DNA of 8,083 bases from Reyranella sp. (GCA_030679805.1 JAUXST010000138.1:1-8083), one strand, 5' to 3'. Positions 1 through 6,673 are shown, counted from the stretch's first letter. The notes: generated by a model from the sequence alone, not told the origin. Numbers and translations are program-made.

Positions 1-463
1 GCTTTTCGCCCTCGCGGCGCAGCAGCGCCAACTCCTCGACCCGGCCATGCATAGGCAGGTGCTGACGCTCGACGATGCGCGCCACCTGCTCGGCCTCGGC
101 AGCGCGGGCGAACAGGCCAAGCGTGATGTGCGGTTGGAAAGGTTCGGCCGCCCCTGCCCCCAACATTGGCGTGGGATCGAGCGTCTCGTGCAATTCGGTC
201 AATTCCGCGGCGCCGTCGAATGGTTCTGCAAAGAGGTAGAGATCGTGCCGCGCAATGCGCTTGATCATGAACCAAAATGGCCGGCGATCGATCGCCTCGA
301 AGGCGGCGCGTAGCGTTGCCTCATGCTCCAGCGGAGCGCCGAACACCAGCGTGAAGTGCGGACCGATCAGGTCCGCTTGCGTCGGGTGATACTGCGCCCG
401 CAGCCGGCGCAGCGCGGTGTCGTCGGCCTCCGCCAGAACCGGCCAGGCGACGACATAGAGCAT
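1..463 (-). CDS. 2'-5' RNA ligase family / 2H phosphoesterase, partial (C-terminus beyond left edge)
   Basis: Reading leftward from the ATG at 463-461 gives 154 codons with no stop, so the 3' end lies outside the window. Two 2H-superfamily signatures are visible: PHFTLVF with H36 and T38, and PHITLGLF with H112 and T114. The two H-x-T-L motifs are 76 residues apart, as expected for the paired catalytic histidines of this bilobed fold. Known members act on 2'-5' RNA linkages or on 2',3'-cyclic phosphates; the HFTLVF form fits the 2'-5' RNA ligase superfamily (PF13563 type) rather than a dedicated tRNA-processing enzyme. Members are usually about 170-190 residues, so most of the protein is present. 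The start lies one base after the stop of the DUF169 gene, which suggests translational coupling. No separate strong ribosome binding site is seen. The substrate cannot be read from the sequence. Confidence 0.85.
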   Translation of the reverse strand, partial: MLYVVAWPVLAEADDTALRRLRAQYHPTQADLIGPHFTLVFGAPLEHEATLRAAFEAIDRRPFWFMIKRIARHDLYLFAEPFDGAAELTELHETLDPTPMLGAGAAEPFQPHITLGLFARAAEAEQVARIVERQHLPMHGRVEELALLRREGEK

Positions 464-464
464 C

Positions 465-1292
465 TCAGCTGTAGCTCTTGGCCATGCCGAGCGCCGGATC
501 CATCACCGCGCCGTAGGGCGGGAACGGATAGCGCAGCCCGTTCTTGCCGAGATGGCCCATGCCCTCGATGGCGCGCAGGAATTCGTCCGGCGGACAGGCC
601 ATCAGCAATTCATCGTCGGCCACGCCACCATAGCGCCGTTCGGCGAAACACGGCAGCGACAGCGAGGTCTGCCGTGTCGCCAGCGCCCTGCCCCACGAAT
701 CGGCGCAGGCGCTTTCGCCGGTGACGGTGAAGTCGTAACGACGGTACCGGTGATACTGCAGGCCGTTGATGAAATAGATCATCTGTCCGGGCGTGCCGTA
801 GAACATGCAGATGTCGGGCGGATCGAGCCGCGCCGAGCGCAGCGGCGCGACGACCAGGCCGTTGTACTTGCCATCCGGCACGCGCGGCATCTGCGCCTGG
901 TGCGCCGCCGAGGCCTCCTTGTTGCCGAACCAGACACCGTTCATGTGATCGCCCGAGAGAAAGCCCTCGCCGGGATGATTGAGTCCGACCACGCCACCGC
1001 AGTTGCCGCCGCGGGTGTTGTCGACGGTGATGCCGAGGGTGAAGCCGTACCAGCGAGACTGCGTCACCATCTGGCACATGGTGAACTTGAAACCCTCGGT
1101 CGGCTTGCGCACGCCCTGGATCTTCTCCATGTCCTTCGGATCCTCGAACAGGCGCATGCCGATCGGATTGGTGCGGATACGCAGCAGCTCGATCAGCTTG
1201 GCGCTGGCCTCGGCCAGCATGGCGCCGGTGATCTTCTCCGGCGGAGTCCACGGCGCGGTCTTGTAGCCCGGCGGCAGGGTCTGGACGTTCAT
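465..1292 (-). CDS. DUF169 family protein (function unknown)
   Basis: This 275-residue protein matches the DUF169 (COG2043) pattern as I recall it: an N-terminal NPIGMRLFED segment (42-51), FTMCQM with C73, NCGGVVGL with C98, a PPDICMFYGTPGQ stretch (158-170), ACADSWG with C196, and LPCFAERRYGGVADDE with C215 (213-228). Further cysteines are C162 and C233. Four of the six cysteines (73, 98, 196, 215) fall at positions I recall as conserved, which suggests metal or cluster binding or a redox role, but this is inference; no function is established to my knowledge. No signal peptide or membrane segment is seen, so it is probably cytoplasmic. The ATG is backed by a strong GGAGGA site four bases upstream, the best in this gene cluster. 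It sits 18 bases after the SDR gene and one base before the 2H phosphoesterase gene. Confidence 0.85.
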   Translation of the reverse strand: MNVQTLPPGYKTAPWTPPEKITGAMLAEASAKLIELLRIRTNPIGMRLFEDPKDMEKIQGVRKPTEGFKFTMCQMVTQSRWYGFTLGITVDNTRGGNCGGVVGLNHPGEGFLSGDHMNGVWFGNKEASAAHQAQMPRVPDGKYNGLVVAPLRSARLDPPDICMFYGTPGQMIYFINGLQYHRYRRYDFTVTGESACADSWGRALATRQTSLSLPCFAERRYGGVADDELLMACPPDEFLRAIEGMGHLGKNGLRYPFPPYGAVMDPALGMAKSYS

Positions 1293-1296
1293 TGTT

Positions 1297-1302
1297 TCCT
1301 CC
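1297..1302 (-). promoter_or_regulatory. Strong ribosome binding site for the DUF169 gene
   Basis: The minus strand reads GGAGGA, followed by four bases and the ATG at 1292. It fixes the start of the DUF169 gene. It is stronger than the sites of its neighbours, so this gene may be translated more heavily than the coupled genes around it. Confidence 0.7.
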
Positions 1303-1310
1303 GTGTCTGG

Positions 1311-2048
1311 CTAGGTGAGGTTGAGCCCACCATCGGCGATGACGATCTCTCCGGTAACGTAGTCGTTGGCGACGAGGGCGGCCACCAGATCGGCGATATC
1401 CTCCGGTTTCGCAGGTCGCTTCATCGGCGATTTCGTGTTCCACAGCTCGGTCGCCTCGGGCCAATCCGCCCCCATCGGCGTCTCGACCAGACCTGGCGCC
1501 ACACAATTGACCCGGATCACAGGGCCGAGCGTCAGCGCCAGCAGGCGCGTGGTGTGGTGAAGGGCGGCCTTGGCCGCGGCATAGGGAATGGATGCTCCCT
1601 TGGGCCGCACAGCGGCATGGGTGCCGATATTGACGATGCTGGCTGGCCGTCCGGACTCTGCGGATTTGCGCAGGGCCTGCTCGGCCTCCGCGATCAGCAT
1701 CCAGGGTGCGATCAGGTTCACGTCCATCATGCGCCGCCATACGCCAGGTGTCGCGGCCTTGAGATCGGGGTGCGGGATGCGGATCGATTCACCGGCGTTG
1801 TTCACCAGCACATCGAGGCGGCCGTAATGGGCGACGACCGCCCGCACCAGTTCACCCGCATGCGCAACATCGGCAAGGTCGGCCTGGTGATAGCTGGCAC
1901 CGGGCAGCTCGGCCGCCATCGCCTTTCCAACGTCCGCCGACCGGCGGCCGTGCAGGGCCACGCGATAACCGTCGCGCGCGAGACGACGCGCTATGGCGGC
2001 GCCGATGCCCGAGGTTGAGCCGGTGACGAGGGCGACACGTTCAGACAC
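1311..2048 (-). CDS. Short-chain dehydrogenase/reductase (classical SDR)
   Basis: This 245-residue, full-length classical SDR has the cofactor motif TGSTSGIG (9-16), NNAG (83-86), the structural Asn N111, catalytic Y156 and K160 (YAAAK), and the PG turn (185-186) after NCVA. Arginines R35 and R36 at the end of strand beta-2 favour NADP(H) over NAD(H). The position 13 residues before the Tyr, where the catalytic Ser normally sits, is T143 (NIGTHAAV). Thr there is uncommon but can still supply a hydroxyl. The start is GTG; the reading frame overlaps the end of the alpha/beta hydrolase gene by eight bases (GTGTCTGA). A TGGAGG lies 12 bases upstream, a long spacing consistent with coupled re-initiation. 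It resembles 3-oxoacyl-ACP reductase-like oxidoreductases in general, but its substrate is unknown. The operon suggests action on a product of the neighbouring hydrolase, which is inference. Confidence 0.92.
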   Translation of the reverse strand: MSERVALVTGSTSGIGAAIARRLARDGYRVALHGRRSADVGKAMAAELPGASYHQADLADVAHAGELVRAVVAHYGRLDVLVNNAGESIRIPHPDLKAATPGVWRRMMDVNLIAPWMLIAEAEQALRKSAESGRPASIVNIGTHAAVRPKGASIPYAAAKAALHHTTRLLALTLGPVIRVNCVAPGLVETPMGADWPEATELWNTKSPMKRPAKPEDIADLVAALVANDYVTGEIVIADGGLNLT

Positions 2049-2829
2049 AGGACTTCAAGGCCTCCAGGGTTTCGTCGGGCCGCTCGACCATCATGAAGTG
2101 CCCGCAGTTGGGAATCACGACCGCCCGCGATCCGGCGATGGCGGCGGCCAGCGGCTTGGCCTTGGCGGCAGGCGTCATCAGGTCACCATCACCCAGCACA
2201 AGGACGGTCGGGCACTTAACGTCGGGTGCGCGGGCGAGCGCGTCCTTGTAGACATTGCAGGCGGCGAGATCGGTGTGGATGACGCCGGACTTGTTGCCCG
2301 ACAGCACCGCCAGCGACTCAGCGCGCAGCCACAGGCCGGGTGAGACCATGCCGCCCTTGTGCAGCGCATTGCCCATCCCCCAGAAGGTCATCAACTCCTG
2401 GACCTTCAGCGTGTCGGCCTTCGCGGATTCCAGCATCTCCGGGTGCACCGGCATTTCGGTCGCCACGCCGCAGAGTCCGAGGGCACGAACCTTGTCCGGA
2501 TAGCGTCCCGCCACATCCAAAGCCACCAGCGCGCCCATCGAATGGCCGACCAGCGCCGCGCTCCTCAGTCCCGCAGCCTCGATCAGCTTCGCGGTCCAGT
2601 CCGCAAGTGCAGCAATGCTGGACAAGGCCGGCCCTTCGGACCTGCCGTGGCCGGGGAAGTCGACGGCCAGCACGGAACGGTCATGGTGGGCAAAGAAGCG
2701 CGTCTGCAGACGCCAAGCCGTGCGGTCGAAGCCGGCGCCATGAAGAAAGATCACCACGGGCTTCGCCGGATCGAAAGGGGCGCCGCCTGTCGTCGCAAAG
2801 ACGGCGCGGCCGTCGACGTTGATCCGCAT
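2041..2829 (-). CDS. Alpha/beta hydrolase
   Basis: This 262-residue protein has the alpha/beta-hydrolase fold. The oxyanion-hole motif HGAG is at 30-33, DFPGHGRS at 57-64, the nucleophile elbow GHSMGA at 95-100 with S97, the acid probably D216 in GDLMTP, and the base H244 in NCGHFMMVERP. The triad is therefore intact. A variable lid region spans about 125-200. The length suits small esterase, lactonase or C-C hydrolase members. No signal peptide is visible. The ATG lies three bases after the sulfhydrylase stop, and the gene ends inside the start of the SDR gene. It is not MetX, despite following a methionine-pathway enzyme: it is too short and lacks MetX features. The substrate is unknown; an ester or thioester is a reasonable guess only. 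Confidence 0.92.
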   Translation of the reverse strand: MRINVDGRAVFATTGGAPFDPAKPVVIFLHGAGFDRTAWRLQTRFFAHHDRSVLAVDFPGHGRSEGPALSSIAALADWTAKLIEAAGLRSAALVGHSMGALVALDVAGRYPDKVRALGLCGVATEMPVHPEMLESAKADTLKVQELMTFWGMGNALHKGGMVSPGLWLRAESLAVLSGNKSGVIHTDLAACNVYKDALARAPDVKCPTVLVLGDGDLMTPAAKAKPLAAAIAGSRAVVIPNCGHFMMVERPDETLEALKSCV

Positions 2830-2832
2830 GTC

Positions 2833-4140
2833 CTAACCCTTTTGCGATGCGCGCAGCGCCTGGCCGAGATCGTCGAGGATGTCCTCGGGATCCTCCAGGC
2901 CCACCGACAGGCGGATCATGCCCTCGCCGATGCCAGCCGAGGCGAGGCCCGCAGCATCGAGCTGGGCATGCGTCGTCGAGGCGGGATGGATCACCAGCGA
3001 CTTGGCATCGCCCACGTTGGCAAGGTGCGAGAAGAGTTTTAGGCGCTCGATGAAGCGGCGGCCCGCCTCGCGGCCGCCCTTGATGTCGAAGCTGAAGATC
3101 GAGCCCGCGCCCTTGGGCAGGAGCTTCTGCGCCAGCGCATGGTCGGGATGTTCCGGCAGTTCCGGCGAGGCGATGCGCTCGACGGCGGCGTTGGCTTTCA
3201 GGAAGGCGATAACCTTGCGCGCGTTCTCGCCATGGCGGGCGATGCGCAGCGGCAGGGTCTCCAGCCCTTGCAGCAGATAGAACGCCGTTTGCGGCGCCAT
3301 GCAGCAGCCGAAGTCGCGCACGCCCTCGGTGCGGGCGCGCATGACGAAGGCGTGCGGGCCGAACTCCTCGGCGAAGTCGATGCCGTGATAGCCGGCGTAA
3401 GGCTCGGTCAGTGTCGGGAACTTGCCCGAGGCCTCCCAGTCGAAGCGGCCGGACTCCACGATCACGCCGCCGATCGCCACGCCATGGCCGCCGATGAACT
3501 TGGTGGCGGAATGGAAGACGATGTCGGCGCCGAGCGTGAGCGGCCGGCACAGCACCGGCGAGGCAAAAGTATTGTCGATCATCAGCGGTATATTCGCCGT
3601 GTGGGCGATGGCCGAGATCGCCGGAATGTCCAGCACCTCGCCGCCGGGATTGCCTATGGTCTCGCCCAGCACCAGCCGCGTGTTCGGCTGGATGGCCTTG
3701 GCGAAGCCCGCGTGGTCGCGCGGATTGACGAACGTCGTGGTGATGCCGAAGCGCGGCAGGGTGAGCGCCAGCATGTTGCGCGTGCCGCCATAAAGCGAGG
3801 TCGAGGCCACGATATGGCTGCCCGCGTCCATCAGCGTGGCGATGGCGATGTGAAGGGCCGCCTGCCCGCTCGACGTGGCCAGTGCGCCCGAGCCTTCCTC
3901 GAGGGCGGCCACCCGCTCCTCGAATACGGCGACGGTGGGATTGGAGATGCGGCTGTAGATGTGGCCGCCGACCTCGAGGTTGAACAGGCTGGCGGCATGA
4001 TCGACGTCGCGGAAGACGAATGACGTCGTCTGATAGATCGGCACCGCCCTCGCCCCTGTGACCGGGTCGGGATGCTGGCCGGCATGCAGCGCCAGCGTGT
4101 CGGGCTTCAGGAACTTGGCTTCGGCCACTTCAGCCCTCAC
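2833..4140 (-). CDS. metY: O-acetylhomoserine sulfhydrylase (O-acetylhomoserine aminocarboxypropyltransferase), PLP-dependent
   Basis: This 435-residue enzyme belongs to the Cys/Met-metabolism PLP family. It carries TLALHAGQHPDPVTGARAVP (15-34), typical of the O-acetylhomoserine branch, then YQTTSFVF (36-43), YSRISNPT (62-69; Y62 and R64 bind cofactor phosphate), SSGQAAL (90-96), MIDNTFASP (187-195, with D189 contacting the pyridine nitrogen), HSATKFIGGHG (210-220, with K214 forming the Schiff base), SLVIHPAST (381-389) and IRLSVGLED (409-417, with R410 binding substrate carboxylate). Length matches the family (about 425-435). The enzyme makes homocysteine from O-acetylhomoserine and sulfide in the cytoplasm, or methionine if methanethiol is used. 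The GTG at 4140 overlaps the DUF1192 stop as GTGA. A second GTG at 4128 has a better GAGGG site, so the true start may be four codons later. Related gamma-lyases or O-succinylhomoserine enzymes are less likely. Confidence 0.93.
   Translation of the reverse strand: MRAEVAEAKFLKPDTLALHAGQHPDPVTGARAVPIYQTTSFVFRDVDHAASLFNLEVGGHIYSRISNPTVAVFEERVAALEEGSGALATSSGQAALHIAIATLMDAGSHIVASTSLYGGTRNMLALTLPRFGITTTFVNPRDHAGFAKAIQPNTRLVLGETIGNPGGEVLDIPAISAIAHTANIPLMIDNTFASPVLCRPLTLGADIVFHSATKFIGGHGVAIGGVIVESGRFDWEASGKFPTLTEPYAGYHGIDFAEEFGPHAFVMRARTEGVRDFGCCMAPQTAFYLLQGLETLPLRIARHGENARKVIAFLKANAAVERIASPELPEHPDHALAQKLLPKGAGSIFSFDIKGGREAGRRFIERLKLFSHLANVGDAKSLVIHPASTTHAQLDAAGLASAGIGEGMIRLSVGLEDPEDILDDLGQALRASQKG
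4134..4138 (-). promoter_or_regulatory. Candidate ribosome binding site deciding the sulfhydrylase start
   Basis: The minus strand reads GAGGG, then five bases, then GTG at 4128-4126. The upstream GTG at 4140 has only AAGAA directly before it. If this site is used, the protein starts four codons later than annotated and the overlap with the DUF1192 gene disappears. Confidence 0.4.
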
Positions 4141-4325
4141 TTCTTGAAAAACATTGCGGCGGCCGACGCATGGCTCTGCTTGGCCTTGATCTTCTCTTCG
4201 ACGCGGGCGATCTCGGCCTTGAGGGTCGCGATGTATTCCCGCAGCTCCTCGACCGACATCGGGTCGAGATTCCTCGGTTGCGACTTCTTCTTGAGAGGCT
4301 CGAGATCGTCTGTTTCAAAGGCCAT
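4137..4325 (-). CDS. DUF1192 family small protein
   Basis: This 62-residue protein starts MAFETDDLEPLKKK, continues with a SVEELREYIATLKAEIARVE region (24-43), and ends in a SAAAMFFKK tail (54-62). This is the DUF1192 layout: an acidic and lysine-rich N-terminus, a helical heptad-like segment (about 24-49, probably coiled coil), and an S-A-A-x-x-F-F type end. The family is small and, as far as I know, alphaproteobacterial, with no known function. The ATG has a GGAG site seven bases upstream (4333-4336). It is the first gene of the minus-strand cluster and lies divergently from the PIG3 gene, an arrangement I recall in other alphaproteobacteria. Its stop overlaps the GTG of the sulfhydrylase gene by four bases. 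No signal or membrane segment is seen. Confidence 0.88.
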   Translation of the reverse strand: MAFETDDLEPLKKKSQPRNLDPMSVEELREYIATLKAEIARVEEKIKAKQSHASAAAMFFKK

Positions 4326-4391
4326 GGCGCGGCTCCACGGAAGCGGCTAAGGGACACCTACCATTGCTCCCATCGCTTCGAAAGGCCGACC
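4326..4391. promoter_or_regulatory. Divergent intergenic region, probable back-to-back promoters
   Basis: These 66 bases separate the ATG of the DUF1192 gene (minus) from the ATG of the quinone oxidoreductase gene (plus). As the only gap at the head of both transcripts, it probably holds both promoters, unless they lie inside the facing genes. I see no convincing -35/-10 pair on either strand; TACCAT at 4359-4364 is only a weak plus-strand -10 candidate. An interrupted inverted repeat, GAAGCG (4340-4345) and CGCTTC (4374-4379), is centred almost exactly in the region and could be an operator, or chance. Confidence 0.5.
4381..4385 (+). promoter_or_regulatory. Ribosome binding site of the quinone oxidoreductase gene
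   Basis: AAAGG lies six bases before the ATG at 4392. This supports that start over the in-frame upstream codons reaching back to 4170, which would run through the opposite-strand DUF1192 gene. Confidence 0.55.
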
Positions 4392-5384
4392 ATGAGCGCT
4401 CTTCCCGCCACGATGACCTGCGTCGAAATCACCAAATCGGGCGGCCCTGAAGTGCTCGTGCCGACGACACGGCCGGTGCCGGCTCCGAAGGCTGGCGAGA
4501 TCCTGATCAAGGTCGCGACCACCGGCATCAACCGGCCGGATATCGCGCAGCGGCAGGGCACCTACGCGCCGCCGCCGGATGCCTCCGACCTGCCGGGCCT
4601 GGAAGCGGCCGGCACGGTGGCGGCGGTGGCCGCCGACGTCACGGACTGGAAGGTGGGCGACACGGTCTGCGCGCTGACGCCGGGCGGTTCCTACGCCGAG
4701 TACTGCACCGTTCCCGCACCGCAATGCCTGCCGGTGCCCAAGGGCTTCAGCATGCTGCAGGCGGGCGCGCTGCCGGAAAACTATTTCACCGTCTGGCACA
4801 ATCTCTTCGAGCGTGGCCTGCTCACGTCGGGTGAGTCTGTGCTGATCCACGGTGGCGCGAGCGGCATCGGCACGACTGCGATCCAGCTCGCCAAGGCCTT
4901 TGGCGCCACCGTGTACACCACGGTGCGAACACCGGAGAAGGCGGCGGCGGTGAAGGCGCTCGGCGCCGACCATGTCATTCTCTACAAGGACAACGACTGG
5001 GCGGCCGAAGTGAAGAAGCTGTCGGGCGGCGTCGACGTCGTGCTCGACATGGTGGCCGGCGACTACCTGCCGAAGAACCTGATGCTGCTGAAGCAGGACG
5101 GCCGTTGCGTCATCATCGCCGTGCAGCTCGGGCCGGTGGCCACGATCAGCGCCGGTATCGTCATGGTCAATCGCCTCACCCTCACCGGATCGACGATGCG
5201 GCCGCAGAGCATCGCCAGCAAGGGCCGCATGGCGCGCGGCCTCAAGGAAAAGGTCTGGCCGCTCCTGGAAAGCGGCAAGGTAAAGCCGATCATCTACAAG
5301 ACCTTCCCGCTGCGCGAGGCGGCGGCAGCGCACGCCGAACTGGAGCGTGCCGACCATGTCGGCAAGGTGATGCTGACGGTCTGA
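4392..5384 (+). CDS. NAD(P)H quinone oxidoreductase, PIG3 family (zinc-independent MDR)
   Basis: This 330-residue protein belongs to the medium-chain dehydrogenase/reductase superfamily, quinone oxidoreductase branch. The N-terminal GroES-like domain (about 9-130) contains INRPDIAQRQGTYAPPP (46-62) and PGLEAAGTV (68-76), both typical of the PIG3/TP53I3 subgroup. The Rossmann domain has HGGASGIGTTAIQLAK (153-168) for dinucleotide binding, and DMVAGDYLPKNL (219-230) and GSTMRPQS (266-273) are also PIG3-like. The cysteine/histidine zinc ligands of alcohol dehydrogenases are absent. The family reduces quinones using NADPH; the physiological substrate in bacteria is usually unclear. The ATG at 4392 has AAAGG six bases upstream; the methionine at codon 8 is a less likely start. 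The gene stands alone on the plus strand and converges on dctM 20 bases downstream. Confidence 0.93.
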   Translation: MSALPATMTCVEITKSGGPEVLVPTTRPVPAPKAGEILIKVATTGINRPDIAQRQGTYAPPPDASDLPGLEAAGTVAAVAADVTDWKVGDTVCALTPGGSYAEYCTVPAPQCLPVPKGFSMLQAGALPENYFTVWHNLFERGLLTSGESVLIHGGASGIGTTAIQLAKAFGATVYTTVRTPEKAAAVKALGADHVILYKDNDWAAEVKKLSGGVDVVLDMVAGDYLPKNLMLLKQDGRCVIIAVQLGPVATISAGIVMVNRLTLTGSTMRPQSIASKGRMARGLKEKVWPLLESGKVKPIIYKTFPLREAAAAHAELERADHVGKVMLTV

Positions 5385-5394
5385 GCCGCCTCAG
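5381..5394. terminator. Small hairpin in the convergent gap, possible weak bidirectional terminator
   Basis: CTGAG (5381-5385), a four-base CCGC loop and CTCAG (5390-5394) form a five-base-pair stem that starts in the stop codon of the quinone oxidoreductase gene. It lies where two transcripts converge. No T-run follows on either strand, so it would be a weak intrinsic terminator at best; its position is its main support. Confidence 0.25.
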
Positions 5395-5404
5395 GATCTG
5401 GCCT

Positions 5405-6673
5405 CTAGAATTTACCGTTCACGAAGTACATCGCAATCCAGGGCTGCCATACCACGACGATCAGGCAGCCCAGCATGAGCAGGATGAATGGAAGCGCGGC
5501 GCGGCAGAGCAGGCCGAACGGCTGTTTGAAGGCGCTCATGGCCACGATCAGGTTGAGCCCGACCGGCGGCGTCAGGTAGCCGATCTCGAGGTTCAGGATC
5601 ATGATCAGGCCGAAGATCACCTTGTCGAAGCCGTAGGCGGCGGCGACGGGCGCCAGCAGCGGCGCCAGCACCAGGATCGCCTCGCCGGTGGTCATCAGGC
5701 AGCCCACGATCAGCAGCAGCACGTTGACCAGCAGCATGAATATCCATGGACTGTCGATGTAGCCCTGCATGAGGGCGACCATGCCCTGCGGCACGCGGTG
5801 CTCGATCAGGATGATGTTGAGGCTGAGGGCGACGGCAAGCACGGGGAACAGCGAGCCGCCGAGCTTCGAGGCTTCCAGCACCACGTTGTAGAAGTCGCGG
5901 AACTTCAGCTCCCGGTGCACGAAGATCTCGACCACCATGGCGTAGGCCAGCGCCACGGCGGCGGCCTCGGTCGCCGTGAAGAAGCCCGTGTAGATTCCGC
6001 CGAGCATGATCACCGGCATCAGCATCGCCCAGATGCCGCGGCGGAACGCCACGACAAACTCGTCGAGACTGAATGACTCGGCCGGGCGCTTGCGGTTGAA
6101 CCAGACGGCATAGCCCGACAGCACGACGGTCAGCAGGATGCCGGGGCCGAAACCGGCGGCAAACAGGTCGACGATCGAAGTCTCGGTGACGAGACCATAG
6201 ATGATCATCGGGATCGACGGCGGGATGATGATGCCCAGCGTCCCGCCCGACATGATGGCGCCCAGGGTGAACTTGATGTCGTAGCCCGCCTGGCGCATCG
6301 CCGGGAACATCACCGAGCCGATCGCCAGCATGGTGACGATCGACGAGCCCGAGATGGCGGCGAACACGGCGCAGGACAGGACGCAGGCCACCGCCATGCC
6401 GCCGGGCAGCGGCCGCGTGATGGCTGCCAGCAGGTCGATCAGCCGCTGGGCGATCGAGCCGCGCGTCATGACGTTGCCGCACAGGATGAACAGCGGGATC
6501 GACAGGATCAGTTCCTTGTCAAGACCGATCCACATGTCCTCAATGATGTAGTCGAGCTGGCCCTTGCCCCAGACTATATGAATGAAGGCTGTCGCCGACA
6601 GCAGGATGACGAGCAGCGGCTGGCGCAGGAACAGGAGCAGGACGACGAGACCGAGGAGCGCGAGGCCGCTCAT
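5405..6673 (-). CDS. dctM: TRAP transporter large permease, DctM subunit
   Basis: This 422-residue integral membrane protein is a complete DctM (ion transporter superfamily). Hydrophobic segments cover nearly the whole length, consistent with 11-12 membrane helices. Canonical family motifs are FAAISGSSIVTMLAIG (104-119), GGTLGIIIPPSIPMIIYG (143-160), GGIYTGFFTATEAAAVA (225-241) and NLEIGYLTPPVGLNL (361-375). The two GS/GG-rich re-entrant segments and the PP motifs are those expected of the sodium-coupled translocation path. It carries substrate delivered by the DctP protein across the inner membrane, in complex with DctQ. The ATG overlaps the dctQ stop as ATGA, and GGAG lies eight bases upstream (6682-6685). 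This start gives the usual family length; in-frame codons further upstream lie within dctQ and encode arginine-rich nonsense. It is last in the operon. Confidence 0.96.
   Translation of the reverse strand: MSGLALLGLVVLLLFLRQPLLVILLSATAFIHIVWGKGQLDYIIEDMWIGLDKELILSIPLFILCGNVMTRGSIAQRLIDLLAAITRPLPGGMAVACVLSCAVFAAISGSSIVTMLAIGSVMFPAMRQAGYDIKFTLGAIMSGGTLGIIIPPSIPMIIYGLVTETSIVDLFAAGFGPGILLTVVLSGYAVWFNRKRPAESFSLDEFVVAFRRGIWAMLMPVIMLGGIYTGFFTATEAAAVALAYAMVVEIFVHRELKFRDFYNVVLEASKLGGSLFPVLAVALSLNIILIEHRVPQGMVALMQGYIDSPWIFMLLVNVLLLIVGCLMTTGEAILVLAPLLAPVAAAYGFDKVIFGLIMILNLEIGYLTPPVGLNLIVAMSAFKQPFGLLCRAALPFILLMLGCLIVVVWQPWIAMYFVNGKF

Noticed and set aside
47..724. Two plus-strand frames (47-313 and 323-724)
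   Set aside because: They are antisense to the 2H phosphoesterase and DUF169 genes, which have real motifs.
610..1740. 376-codon open frame on the minus strand
   Set aside because: It is an out-of-frame reading of the SDR and DUF169 genes on the same strand, with biased Arg/His/Gly composition and no motif.
552..2018. 488-codon open frame on the plus strand
   Set aside because: It lies opposite the DUF169 and SDR genes, both of which have clear family motifs. Its translation is rich in Arg, His, Gly and Asp with no recognisable domain, the usual shadow of high-GC coding DNA.
2041..2829. Homoserine O-acetyltransferase (MetX) next to the sulfhydrylase
   Set aside because: The fold is related, but the protein is about 100 residues too short and lacks MetX-specific motifs; it is a general alpha/beta hydrolase.
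3139..4023. 294-codon open frame on the plus strand
   Set aside because: It is antisense to the sulfhydrylase, whose catalytic motifs are complete; composition is typical of a shadow frame.
4170..4391. Upstream extension of the quinone oxidoreductase frame
   Set aside because: It would read through the opposite-strand DUF1192 gene; the ATG at 4392 has a ribosome binding site and gives the normal family length.
4347..5357. 336-codon open frame on the minus strand
   Set aside because: It is antisense to the quinone oxidoreductase gene and shows no domain.
5105..6076. 323-codon open frame on the plus strand
   Set aside because: It crosses from the quinone oxidoreductase gene into the antisense of dctM; the His/Gln/Asp-rich product is not protein-like.
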